From DATLGB01 sp964242305 (GTDB lineage: Bacteria; Actinomycetota; Thermoleophilia; Solirubrobacterales; Solirubrobacteraceae): 64,000 bases of DNA. This document shows positions 7,912 through 18,476 of this stretch, in pieces. Positions within the stretch are counted from its first letter, which is position 1. Each line of letters begins with the position of its first letter. Below the pieces are notes generated by a model that was not told the origin of the DNA, searched no databases, and was given only the letters and a program-made list of their open reading frames with translations. The translations under genes and the position numbers were made by a program. The stretch is taken from contig CAXTBB010000011.1 of NCBI GenBank assembly GCA_964242305.1, forward strand, positions 1-64,000, given 5' to 3'.

Positions 7912-10185
7912 CTAGATCGTCGGACGGCGGCGCCGGGGGGCGCGGTGCTTGGGGTGCCGGACGGGTGCGGGTGGGTCGATGTCGGCGAGCGGGCGTGTCT
8001 CGGGACCGGCGCCGAGGGCGATCTCCTCGCCCTCGTGGACGACGGTCAGGCCCTCGCCGGCGTAGGTCGCCTGGCCGCCGGCGATGGTGACGGTCAGGAC
8101 GGTGCCGCGGACCAGGAGGCGAAAGCAGATCCGCTTGAGCCCCGGTGCCCGGCGCGGCGCGAAGGACAGCACGCCGTCGTAGTCGCGGAAGCCGCCGAAG
8201 CCGCACACGAGCGCCAGCCAACCACCGGCCAGCGACGCGCCGTGCAGGCCGTCCTTGGTGTTGTGGTGGAGGTCGTGGAGATCGACCAGCGCCGCCTCCC
8301 CGAGGTAGTCGTAGGCGAGCTCGAGGTGACCGGTCTCCGCCGCCACGATCGCCTGCACGCACGCCGACAGCGACGAGTCGCGGACGGTCAGCGGCTCGTA
8401 GTGGGAGAACGCGCGCGCCTTCGCCTCGGGGCTGAAGCGGTCGCCGCACGTCCACAGCGCCATGACGAGGTCGGCCTGCTTGACGACCTGCTTGCGGTAC
8501 AGGTCGAAGTAGGGGAAGTGCAGCAGCAGCGGGTACTCGTCGGCGGCCGTGCCCTCGAAGTCCCACACGTCGTGGGTAAGGAAGCCGGCCGACTGCTCGT
8601 GGACGCCGGTGCCGCGCGCGAAGGGGACGGTCATCGTCTCCGCCGCGGCGAGCCAGGCCGCGCGCTCGCGGTCGTCGGCGTCGCCGAGCTCGGCAGCGGC
8701 GCGCAGGTTGGCCGCCGCCATCAGGTTCGTGTAGACGTTGTCGTCGGCGATCGCCGAGTACTCGTCGGGACCGGTGACGCCGGGGATGTGGAAGTCGCCC
8801 TCCTCGTCGTGGTGGCCGAGCGCCATCCACAGCCGCGCCGTCTCGGTGACCAGCGGGCGGACCACCTCCTCCACGAGCTTCGCATCGTCGGTGACCCGCG
8901 CGATCCGCACCGCCGCGGCGGCGATGGCCGCGTTGACGTGGAAGGCGGCGGTGCCGGCCGGCCAGTAGCCGGAGCACTCGTGCCCCGCGATCGTCCGCCA
9001 CGGGAACGCCGCGCCGGCCAGGTTGAGCTGCGTGGCGCGCTCCTGGGCGAGGTCGAGCGTCGACACGCGCCAGCGCAGCGCGTCGGCGGTCGCGTCCGGG
9101 GCGACGTAGGAGAGCACCGGCAGGACGAAGGCCTCCGTGTCCCAGAACGCGTGGCCGTCGTAGCCCGTCCCGGTCAGTCCCTTGGCGCCGATCGCGCGTC
9201 GCTCGGCGCGGGCGCCGGCCTGGAGGATCCCGAACAGCCCGTAGCGGATCGCGAGCTGGAGCTCGTCGTCGCCCTCGACCTCGACGTCGGCGCGCGCCCA
9301 GAAGTCGTCGAGGTATTCCCGCTGCTGGACGCGCAGCCCGTCCCAGCCGGAGTGGCGGGCCTCCGCGAGGCTGCCGCGGACCTGGGCGCGCAGCGACGCG
9401 GTCGAACGCACGCCCGACCACGCGTAGGCGACGTACTTGACCAGCCGCAGCGTGTGGCCCGCGGCCAGGTCGGTGGCGACGATCAGGCTGCCGAGGTCCT
9501 CGCTGACGTCCGAGGCGCCGTCGGACTCGTGATCCATCGCCGCCGCGACCCGCAGGCCCGAGCGGCGCGTCCGGTGCACGAGGCCGACCATCGCCTCGTC
9601 GGCGTAGTACGCCTCGCCGACCAGCGGGTCGTCGAGCTGCGCCGAGGCACGGGGGTCGTTGGAGGCGAGGTGCGATGCGTCGGGCTGGGCCGACAGCTCG
9701 GACATGAGGACGACGCGGGCGTCGCTGCCGACCGCCTCCACCTCGTACTCGACGGCCAGGATCGCCCTCTGCGTGAAGGAGACAAGGCGCGTGGTGCGGA
9801 TCCTGACCTCGCGGCCCGCCGGCGAGCGCCAGTGCGCGGTTCGCGCCAGCGTCCCCGCCTGGAGGTCGAGCACCCGCTCGTGGGAGAGCAGCTCGCCGTA
9901 GCGGACGTCGAAGAGCTCGTCGTCGACCAGCAGCCGGATCAGCGACCCGTCCTGGACGCCGACCACGACCTCGCCCTCCTCCGGGTTGCCGTAGGCGGAC
10001 TCGGCGTAGGGCAGCGGGCGCGTCTCGTGGAAGCCGCTCAGGTAGGTGCCCGACAGCCCGACCGGCTCGCCCTCCTCCAGGGTGCCGCGGACGCCGACGT
10101 GGCCGTTGGCGACGGTGAAGAGCGACTCCTGCTGGGCGAGGCGGTCGAGGTCGATGCCCTCCTCGCGCAGCTGCCATCCGGTCAT
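7912..10185 (-). CDS. Glycoside hydrolase family 65 disaccharide phosphorylase
   Basis: A 757-residue protein of the maltose/trehalose/kojibiose phosphorylase family. The N-terminal beta-sandwich starts with ESLFTVANGHVGVRGTLEE. The (alpha/alpha)6 barrel contains GHAFWDTEAFVLPV and the general acid Glu475 in TGPDEYSAI, and phosphate-binding HHNTKDGLHGASLAGGW follows. The reaction is phosphorolysis of an alpha-linked glucose disaccharide to beta-glucose 1-phosphate plus a sugar. The adjacent beta-phosphoglucomutase (4-base overlap, translated first) would convert that product to glucose 6-phosphate, which supports the assignment. The exact disaccharide cannot be told from sequence. The last ~20 residues are very basic and proline-rich and probably disordered. 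Confidence 0.9.
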   Translation of the reverse strand: MTGWQLREEGIDLDRLAQQESLFTVANGHVGVRGTLEEGEPVGLSGTYLSGFHETRPLPYAESAYGNPEEGEVVVGVQDGSLIRLLVDDELFDVRYGELLSHERVLDLQAGTLARTAHWRSPAGREVRIRTTRLVSFTQRAILAVEYEVEAVGSDARVVLMSELSAQPDASHLASNDPRASAQLDDPLVGEAYYADEAMVGLVHRTRRSGLRVAAAMDHESDGASDVSEDLGSLIVATDLAAGHTLRLVKYVAYAWSGVRSTASLRAQVRGSLAEARHSGWDGLRVQQREYLDDFWARADVEVEGDDELQLAIRYGLFGILQAGARAERRAIGAKGLTGTGYDGHAFWDTEAFVLPVLSYVAPDATADALRWRVSTLDLAQERATQLNLAGAAFPWRTIAGHECSGYWPAGTAAFHVNAAIAAAAVRIARVTDDAKLVEEVVRPLVTETARLWMALGHHDEEGDFHIPGVTGPDEYSAIADDNVYTNLMAAANLRAAAELGDADDRERAAWLAAAETMTVPFARGTGVHEQSAGFLTHDVWDFEGTAADEYPLLLHFPYFDLYRKQVVKQADLVMALWTCGDRFSPEAKARAFSHYEPLTVRDSSLSACVQAIVAAETGHLELAYDYLGEAALVDLHDLHHNTKDGLHGASLAGGWLALVCGFGGFRDYDGVLSFAPRRAPGLKRICFRLLVRGTVLTVTIAGGQATYAGEGLTVVHEGEEIALGAGPETRPLADIDPPAPVRHPKHRAPRRRRPTI

Positions 10186-10862
10186 AAGAGCTCTTCGAGG
10201 TCCTGGACGACGACGTCGGCGCCGTGCTCGCGCAGCGCGTCGGCGTGCCCGACGCGGTCGACGCCGACGACGTAGGCGAAGTCCCCGTCCGCGCCGGCCT
10301 GGACGCCGGCGGTCGCGTCCTCGAAGACGACGGCGTGGGCGGCGTCGGACCCGAGCTGCTCGGCGCCGGCCAGGAACGTGTCCGGCGCGGGCTTGCCCGT
10401 CAGCCCCCGCTCCTTGATCGTGTTCCCATCGACGATCGCGGTGAAGCGGTCCAGCAGCCCGGCGACCTGGAGCACGTGGCGGGTGTTGGCGCTGGAGGAG
10501 ACGACGGCGCAGAACAGGCCCGCCTCGATCGCCGCGTCGACGTAGCGCACGGAGCCGTCGTAGACCTCGACGCCGTCGCGGTCGAGCACCTCTTGGACGA
10601 GCTGGTTCTTCTTCTCGCCGAGCCGCGCGACCTCGTCCGCGCTGACGTCCTTGCCGCGGGACTTCAGGAACTGGCGGATCCCCTCGTCGCGGGGCAGCCC
10701 GTCGACGTGCTCGTTGTAGTCGTCCTGCTCGAACGGGCCGTAGCCCTCCTCCTCGAACATCTGCTTCCAGGCCTTGAAGTGCACGGTGGCGGTCTTGGTG
10801 AGGACGCCGTCCATGTCGAACAGGCAGGCGTTCACCTCGTCGGGGAGGCCGAGCCCGGTCAC
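10182..10862 (-). CDS. pgmB: Beta-phosphoglucomutase family HAD phosphatase
   Basis: A 226-residue HAD-superfamily protein with nucleophile Asp16 and general acid Asp18 in LFDMDGVLT. A cap domain follows, with KAWKQMFEEEGYGPF and the DGLPRDEGIRQFLKSRG stretch typical of beta-PGM relatives; then VVSSSANTRHVL (motif II), GKPAPDTFLAGAEQLG with motif III Lys, and VFEDATAGVQAGADG (motif IV). It should isomerise beta-glucose 1-phosphate to glucose 6-phosphate, the step after the GH65 phosphorylase encoded directly downstream. It starts with GTG overlapping the stop of the carboxylase gene by 4 bases, so it may be co-transcribed with it although the functions differ. Confidence 0.88.
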   Translation of the reverse strand: MTGLGLPDEVNACLFDMDGVLTKTATVHFKAWKQMFEEEGYGPFEQDDYNEHVDGLPRDEGIRQFLKSRGKDVSADEVARLGEKKNQLVQEVLDRDGVEVYDGSVRYVDAAIEAGLFCAVVSSSANTRHVLQVAGLLDRFTAIVDGNTIKERGLTGKPAPDTFLAGAEQLGSDAAHAVVFEDATAGVQAGADGDFAYVVGVDRVGHADALREHGADVVVQDLEELL

Positions 10863-12786
10863 TCGATCACGACCAACACGGCGCCGGCTTGGACCTGCGT
10901 GCCGGCGGCGACCCGCAGCTCGGTCACCGTCCCGTCCACGGGGGCGACGATCTCGTGCTCCATCTTCATCGCCTCGAGCACGAGCAGGGGCTGGCGGGCC
11001 GCGACCGCGTCGCCCTCGCCGACGGAGACCCGCAGCACGGTGCCGGGCATCGGGCTGGTGAGGGACCCGGCCGCGAGCGTGGCGGCGGGGTCGACGAAGC
11101 GGGGCCGGGCATGGAGGTGCACCTGCCCGTCAGCGGTGTTCACGTAATCCCCGGCGACCCGGTAGGTGCGCCGGACGCCATCCACCTCGAGGTCGACCGC
11201 GTCGGGCGCGCAGCCGCGCAGCCGTGCCTCGACGCGCTCGCCGTCGAGCTCGAGCACGTCGAGGCGGCCGTGGCGGTCGAAGCGGTAGCCGACCGTCACG
11301 TCCTCGTACTCGACCGTCTGCAGCTGCGCCGGGTTGTTGCGCCAGCCGCTGGGCAGCGAGCCGAGCACGCGGGCCTCGGCGCGCTGCGCCGCCTGGCCGG
11401 CCAGGGCGTGCGCGGCCGCCGCCGCGCGAACGTCCACCGGCAATAGCGCTGTGCAGTCGTGTCGCTGGAGGAACCCGGTGTCCGCCTCCCCGGCCAGGAA
11501 CTCGGGATGACAGAGCACGTTGACCAGGAAGTCCCGGTTGGTGGTCATCCCGTGCACGCGCGCGCGGGCGAGCGCGTCGGCGAGCCGGGCCGCCGCCTCG
11601 TCGCGGGTGCGCCCGTGCGCGAGCACCTTGGCGATCATCGGGTCGTAGTGGGGGGAGATGACGCTGCCGCTCTCCACGCCGGTGTCGACCCGCACGCCGG
11701 AAGAAGGAGTCCCCCTGCGGGCGTCCGGCCCGCAGAAGAGTTGAACGGCCCCATCCGGGGGGCCGATGTCGAACCGCGACAACGTTCCGGTCACGGGCAG
11801 GAAGTCGTTGGCCGGATCCTCGGCGTAGAGGCGCGCCTCGATCGCGTGGCCCTCGATCGGCGGCGGGTCGGGGACGTGGCCGCCCTCGGCGATCGCCAAC
11901 TGCAACTCGACCAGGTCGACGCCCGTGACCAGCTCCGTGACCGGGTGCTCGACCTGCAGCCGCGTGTTCATCTCCAGGAAGAAGAACTCCGCGGGTGGGT
12001 GGGGTTGCAGGAGGAACTCCACCGTCCCCGCGCCGACGTAGCCGACCGCCTCCCCCGCCGCGATCGCCGCCGCGCCCATGCGCGCCCGCAGGTCGCGGTC
12101 GACCGCCGGCGACGGTGCCTCCTCGATGACCTTCTGGTGACGGCGCTGGACGGAGCAGTCGCGCTCGTGGAAGGCGACCACGCGGCCGTGGGTGTCTCCC
12201 ACGATCTGGATCTCGACGTGGCGGGCGCGCGGCAGGTAGCGCTCGAGGAAGACGGTGTCGTCACCGAACGCCGCCGCCGCCTCGCGCCGTGCGGCCGCCA
12301 CCGCCGCGTCGAGGTCCTCCTCGCGCTCGACCAGCCGCATCCCCTTGCCGCCGCCGCCCGCGCTCGCCTTGACCAGCAGGGGGAAGCCTGCGTCGCGGCC
12401 CTCGGGGAGGATGGGGACGCCGGCGGCCTCCATCCGCGTCCGCGCCTGCGTCTTGGAGCCCATCGCCGCGATCGCGTCCGGCGTCGGGCCGATCCAGATC
12501 AGGCCCGCGTCGAGGACCGCGCGGGCGAAGTCCGCGTTCTCGGCCAGGAAGCCGTAGCCGGGGTGGATCGCATCGGCGCCGGCGTGCTGGGCGGCGGCGA
12601 CGATCGCGGCACCGTCGAGGTAGCCGCGCGGGTCCTCCCCGAGGGCGATCGCGACGTCGGCGTCGCGCACGAACGGCGCGTCCGCGTCCGGCTCGGTGAA
12701 GACGGCCGCGGTCCCGACGCCCAGGCGCCGACAGGTGGCGAAGACGCGGCGGGCGATCTCGCCCCGGTTGGCGACCAGGACGCGCC

Positions 12787-12790
<4 letters not shown>
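10859..12790 (-). CDS. Acyl-CoA carboxylase alpha subunit (biotin carboxylase + BCCP)
   Basis: A 643-residue protein. Residues 1-~445 form biotin carboxylase: VLVANRGEIARRVF start, HPGYGFLAENADFA, the ATP-grasp glycine loop KASAGGGGKGMRLV, the HERDCSVQRRHQKVIEEAPS segment and LEMNTRLQVEHPVTE. The C-terminal ~75 residues are a biotinyl domain with the biotin-accepting Lys609 in EAMKMEHE. It makes carboxybiotin for the carboxyltransferase encoded just upstream (12787-14394, 4-base overlap). Together they act as an acetyl-, propionyl- or methylcrotonyl-type CoA carboxylase. Residues ~343-362 (GPPDG...CGPDARRGT) are not expected in the family and coincide exactly with a 58-bp repeat also found at 28330-28387. 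Confidence 0.93.
11707..11764 (-). repeat. 58-bp double-palindrome element, copy A, in frame within carboxylase
   Basis: This segment matches 28330-28387 at about 50 of 58 positions without gaps. It holds two hairpins: CTGCGGGC/GCCCGCAG around a 5-base loop (11715-11735), and CCCC-ATCC-GGGG (11749-11760). Read on the minus strand it encodes PPDGAVQLFCGPDARRGT inside the alpha subunit, where related proteins pass directly from an FDIP-type stretch to GVRVDTGV. The insertion keeps the frame and adds about 17-19 residues in the C-terminal part of the biotin carboxylase domain. Confidence 0.8.
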
Positions 12791-14394
<1,604 letters not shown>

Positions 14395-14429
14395 CGCGCG
14401 GGACCCTATCGGGGCGTAGCCTGCGCGGC

Positions 14430-15428
14430 GTGGACACCGCCTTGGCCATCGCGTACGCCTCCGGGGCCGTGGGCCGCGGACTCGTTGCGCTGCCGGCGCC
14501 GCTGCAGCGCGCGCTGGGCGGACCGCCGCCCGACGTCGCCCGCGGGCTGGACCCCGGCGCGTGGCTGCTGGCCCGCGCCGCCGCGGCCGCCGAAGCGCGG
14601 GGCGCGGGCCGCGAGGCGCCGCCGGTCGACGTCGCCCGCCGGCTGGCCGAGGCCCAGTCTGGTTTCCTGGTGCGCTCCTCCCGGCGGCCCGTGGCCGTGG
14701 AGGATGGGGACGCCGGCGGGGTCCCGGTCCGCTGGTACACCCCGATCGACGCGCTGCCCGATGCGCTGCTCGTCTTCTTCCACGGCGGTGGCTGGGTCAA
14801 CCGCTCGGTCGCCTCCCACGACCCCGCCGTGCGCGCGCTCGCCGATCTCTCCGGCGTCCGCATCGTCTCCGTGGAGTACCGCCGCGCGCCCGAGGATCCG
14901 TTCCCGGCGGCGGCGGACGACGCGGTGGCCGCGTACGCCGCGCTCGCCGGCGAAGGCCGCGTCGCCGTCGGCGGGGACAGCGCCGGCGGGAACCTGGCCG
15001 CGAGCGTGTGCGTGAGCGCCGCGGCCGGCACGGTGCCGATGCCCGCGTTCCAGTGGCTGCTCTACCCGGCCACGGACGCCACCCGGCGCTACCAGTCGAC
15101 CGCCGACTTCGCCACGGGTTACTTCCTCACCGAGGCGGCGATGGACCGCTACACGGACCTGTACATGGCCAGCCACCGCGACGACCCGCGCGCGAGTCCG
15201 CTGCTCGCCGACCTCGCCGGCTTCCCGCCCGCCTACGTGGCGACCGCGCTGGCCGACCCGCTGCGCGACGAGGGTGAGGCCTACGCAGAGCAGCTGCGCG
15301 CCGCCGGCGTCCCCGCCATCACGCAGCGCTTCCCGCTCCTGCACGGCTTCCTGAACATGACGGCCCACCGCACCGCCCGCGACGCCGTCGCGGTGACCGC
15401 CGGTGCCCTCCGCGCAGGACTGCGATGA
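14430..15428 (+). CDS. Alpha/beta hydrolase, hormone-sensitive-lipase family esterase
   Basis: A 332-residue esterase. The HGGGW oxyanion motif (FFHGGGWVNR) and nucleophile elbow GGDSAGGNLA identify the HSL/family IV group. The acid residue is likely Asp in ADPLRDEGEAYAEQLRAAG, and the His is in LLHGFLNM. It should hydrolyse short acyl esters or lipids. No signal peptide is clear, although residues 1-30 are moderately hydrophobic. It starts with GTG. The stop codon lies within the first copy of a 17-bp direct repeat (see 15412-15526). Confidence 0.88.
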   Translation: MDTALAIAYASGAVGRGLVALPAPLQRALGGPPPDVARGLDPGAWLLARAAAAAEARGAGREAPPVDVARRLAEAQSGFLVRSSRRPVAVEDGDAGGVPVRWYTPIDALPDALLVFFHGGGWVNRSVASHDPAVRALADLSGVRIVSVEYRRAPEDPFPAAADDAVAAYAALAGEGRVAVGGDSAGGNLAASVCVSAAAGTVPMPAFQWLLYPATDATRRYQSTADFATGYFLTEAAMDRYTDLYMASHRDDPRASPLLADLAGFPPAYVATALADPLRDEGEAYAEQLRAAGVPAITQRFPLLHGFLNMTAHRTARDAVAVTAGALRAGLR

Positions 15429-15526
15429 GCCGGTTTGATCGGTGCTGTCTGGAACTTCAATTGGATTGTCGAAGAGACCGTTGTGTCGGGTCAAGCGATG
15501 CTGATCTGAGCGCAGGACTGCGATGA
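15412..15526. repeat. 17-bp direct repeats flanking an 81-bp insert
   Basis: GCGCAGGACTGCGATGA occurs at 15412-15428 (the end of the esterase gene) and again at 15510-15526, just before the next gene. The 81 bases between are visibly AT-richer than the surroundings (for example AACTTCAATTGGATTG) and contain no gene. Removing one repeat plus the insert would restore a tight junction in which the next GTG lies only 8 bases after the esterase stop region. It looks like an insertion with target duplication or a tandem duplication event; no transposase or clear terminal inverted repeat is present. Confidence 0.65.
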
Positions 15527-15533
15527 TGCGCGC

Positions 15534-18467
15534 GTGGACCTGACCAAGCTCGTCACGGAACCGATCTCGCGCGCGCAGGCGGTCGCGCAGAACGCACTCG
15601 AGGTCGCGCGCTTCGGCGGCCTGGACACCGGCGAGGAGCCGTCGCCCTTCGACATCGTCGAGCACCGGCGGATGTACCGGCTGCGGCGCTACTTCGCGGA
15701 CGAGGCCACGGGCCCGCCGGTGGTGCTGGTCCCGCCGATGATGCTCGACGCCGACGTCTACGACGTCTCCCCCGCCGCCACCGCGGTGGGCGTCCTGCAC
15801 GAGAACGGCGTCGACCCGTGGGTGGTCGACTTCGGCGAGCCGTCCCAGCAGGAGGGCGGCCTGGAGCGCACGCTGGCCGATCATGTCATCGCCGTGTCCG
15901 ACGTGGTCGACACGGTGCGCAAGGAGACCGGCCAGGACGTCCACCTCGCCGGCTACAGCCAGGGCGGGATGTTCTGCTACCAGACCGCGGCGTACCGGCG
16001 CTCGAAGGGCATCTCCTCGCTGATCACCTTCGGCTCGCCGGCCGACACGCGCGCGGCGATGCCGTTCGGCCTGCCCGAGTCGTTCGCCACCGGCGCCGCC
16101 GGCGTGCTGGCCGGGCCGCTGGGGCGGTTCGCCGTCCCGGGCTGGGTCAGCCGCACCGGCTTCCGCCTGCTGGACCCGATGAAGTCGCTGCGCTCGCGCG
16201 TCGAGTTCATCATGCAGCTGCACGACCGCGAGGCGCTGCTGCCGCGCGAGCGCCAGCGCCAGTTCCTGGAGGCCAACGGCTGGGTCGCCTGGCCAGGCCC
16301 GGCGCTGGCCGACTTCCTGCGCCAGTTCATCGCCCACAACCGGATGCTCGAGGGCGGCTTCGTCATCGACGAGCGCCTGGTCACCCTGGCCGACATCACC
16401 TGCCCCATCCTCACCTTCGTCGGCGAGGTGGACGAGATCGCCCCGCCGCCCGCCGTGCGCGCCATCAACCGCGCCGCCCCGCGCGCGGAGATCTACGAGA
16501 CGGCGCTGCGGGCCGGCCACTTCGGCCTCGTGGTCGGGTCCTCCGCGCGCCGGGCCACGTGGCCGATCGTGGCCCAGTGGGCGCACTGGCGCGGCGGAGA
16601 CGCCGAGCGCCCGACCGGCGCGGTGCTGGTCGGCGACGACCTCCCGGCCGTCCGCGACAACGGGGACGGCGGCGGGCTCGGGCTGGAGCTCGCGCTCGGC
16701 GCCGGGGTCGGCATCGCCCGTGCGGCCGCGCAGTCGGCCTCCACCACCGTCCGCGGCCTGCGCGAGCTCTCGCGCGAAGCGGGCGCGGCCCTCCCCCGCC
16801 TCGCTCGCCTCGGCCAGATCCAGAGCGGCACGCAGATCTCGCTGAGCCTGTTGCTGGAGGAACAGGCCCGCCGCCACGGCGACAGCGTCTTCTTCCTGTT
16901 CGAGGACCGCGCCCACACCCACCTGGCCGGCAAGGAGCGCATCGACAACGTCGTCGCCGGCCTGCTGCACGTCGGCGTCCGCCAGGGGGAGCACGTCGGC
17001 GTGCTCATGAGCACGCGGCCGTCCGCGCTCGTCGTCGTCGCCGCGCTCAACCGGCTCGGCGCCGTCTGCGTCCTGCTGCGCCCGGACGCGGACGTCGCCC
17101 GCGAGGCCCGGCTGGGCGCCATCAGCCGCGTCATCACCGACCCCGACCACATGGACGACGCCCAGGACGCGGGCGTCGACGTGCTCGTCCTCGGCGGCGG
17201 CGGCGAGGAGCGCGACCTGGGCGCGCAGGTGCTCGACATGGAGCGCATCGACCCCGCCGCGGTGCGCCCACCGAGCTGGTACCGGCCCAACCCCGGGCGG
17301 GCCCGCGACCTCGCCTTCGTGCTCTTCACCGGCGCTGGGGACGCCACCCGCGTCAACTCGATCACCAACGGCCGGTGGGCGCTGAGCGCGTTCGGGACCG
17401 CCTCGGCGGGCGCGCTCGGGCCGGCCGACACCGTCTACGCGGTGACCCCGATCCACCACTCGAGCGCGCTGCTGATGACGCTCGGCGGCGCGATCGCGGG
17501 CGGGTCGCGCATCGCCCTCGCCCACGGGTACGACCCGGCCACGTTCTGGGAGGAGGTGCGCCGCTACGGCGTCACCGTCGCCTCGTACACGTGGACGATG
17601 CTGCGCGAGCTCGTCGACGCCGCGCCGAACCCGGCCGAGCGCCACCACCCGCTGCGGCTGCTGCTCGGCTCGGGCATGCCGGTCGGGCTGTGGGAGCGCG
17701 TGCAGCGCCGCTTCGCCCCCGCCCGCGTGGTCGAGTTCTACGCGTCCACGGAGGGCGAGGCCATCCTCGTCAATCTCACCGGCGCCAAGCCAGGGTCGGT
17801 CGGGCGGCCGCTGCCGGGTGCGGCCGACGTGCGCATCGCCGCCTGGGACGAGGTCGAGGACCGGCTGCTGCTCGGCCGCGACGGCTTCGCCGCCGAGGTC
17901 CCTCGCGGAGAGGTCGGCATGCTGCTGGCCCGCACGACGCCGGGAACCCGCTCCAACCGCGACGACGCGCTGCGCTCCGTCTTCCGCCGCGACGACGCCT
18001 GGGTCCCCACCGGCGACCTCTTCTACCAGGACAAGGACGGCGACTTCTGGCTGCGCGACCGCATCGACGCCCTGGTGCACACGGAGGCGGGGCTGGTCAT
18101 GCCCTCGCCCGCGCGCGACGCGCTCGCCCGCATCGACGCCGTCGACCTCGCCGTCGCCTACGGGCTGACGGTGGCCGGCGCCGACCACCAGGTGCTGGTC
18201 GTGGCGGTCATGCCGCGGCCGGGCTGCACGGTGAAGCCGGGCGCGGTGACCCGCGCGCTGGCGGACCTGCCCGAGGAGGAGCGGCCGGCTGTCGTCCACG
18301 TCGTCGACGAGATCCCGGTCACCAGCTGGTACCGCCCCGATGTGCGCGCGCTGCGCGAGGACGGCATCCCGCCGCCCGGCGGCGATCGCGTCGTCCTCTC
18401 GCGCACGAAGACCGGCGACCGCTACAAGCCGCTCACGCAGGCCGCGTACCGCCGCCTCGCCGCGTGA
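15534..18467 (+). CDS. Fusion of PhaC-like alpha/beta hydrolase and AMP-binding (acyl-CoA synthetase-like) domain
   Basis: A 977-residue two-part protein. Residues ~1-360 resemble a polyhydroxyalkanoate-synthase-type alpha/beta hydrolase: VVLVPPMMLDADVYDVSP, the nucleophile elbow AGYSQGG with Ser142 where PHA synthases have Cys, FVGEVDEIAPP with the acid, and AGHFGLVVG with the His. Residues ~430-975 resemble adenylate-forming enzymes, but the usual Y-T-S-G-T-T-G-x-P-K loop is replaced by LFTGAGDATRVNS. Later motifs remain recognisable (FYASTEGEAIL, PTGDLFYQDKDGDFWLRDR, KTGDRYKPLT). It may acylate, hydrolyse or transfer fatty acids, but the altered loop means ligase activity is uncertain. It starts with GTG; ATG codons just upstream are out of frame. 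Confidence 0.8.
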   Translation: MDLTKLVTEPISRAQAVAQNALEVARFGGLDTGEEPSPFDIVEHRRMYRLRRYFADEATGPPVVLVPPMMLDADVYDVSPAATAVGVLHENGVDPWVVDFGEPSQQEGGLERTLADHVIAVSDVVDTVRKETGQDVHLAGYSQGGMFCYQTAAYRRSKGISSLITFGSPADTRAAMPFGLPESFATGAAGVLAGPLGRFAVPGWVSRTGFRLLDPMKSLRSRVEFIMQLHDREALLPRERQRQFLEANGWVAWPGPALADFLRQFIAHNRMLEGGFVIDERLVTLADITCPILTFVGEVDEIAPPPAVRAINRAAPRAEIYETALRAGHFGLVVGSSARRATWPIVAQWAHWRGGDAERPTGAVLVGDDLPAVRDNGDGGGLGLELALGAGVGIARAAAQSASTTVRGLRELSREAGAALPRLARLGQIQSGTQISLSLLLEEQARRHGDSVFFLFEDRAHTHLAGKERIDNVVAGLLHVGVRQGEHVGVLMSTRPSALVVVAALNRLGAVCVLLRPDADVAREARLGAISRVITDPDHMDDAQDAGVDVLVLGGGGEERDLGAQVLDMERIDPAAVRPPSWYRPNPGRARDLAFVLFTGAGDATRVNSITNGRWALSAFGTASAGALGPADTVYAVTPIHHSSALLMTLGGAIAGGSRIALAHGYDPATFWEEVRRYGVTVASYTWTMLRELVDAAPNPAERHHPLRLLLGSGMPVGLWERVQRRFAPARVVEFYASTEGEAILVNLTGAKPGSVGRPLPGAADVRIAAWDEVEDRLLLGRDGFAAEVPRGEVGMLLARTTPGTRSNRDDALRSVFRRDDAWVPTGDLFYQDKDGDFWLRDRIDALVHTEAGLVMPSPARDALARIDAVDLAVAYGLTVAGADHQVLVVAVMPRPGCTVKPGAVTRALADLPEEERPAVVHVVDEIPVTSWYRPDVRALREDGIPPPGGDRVVLSRTKTGDRYKPLTQAAYRRLAA

Positions 18468-18476
18468 ACCGCGCTT

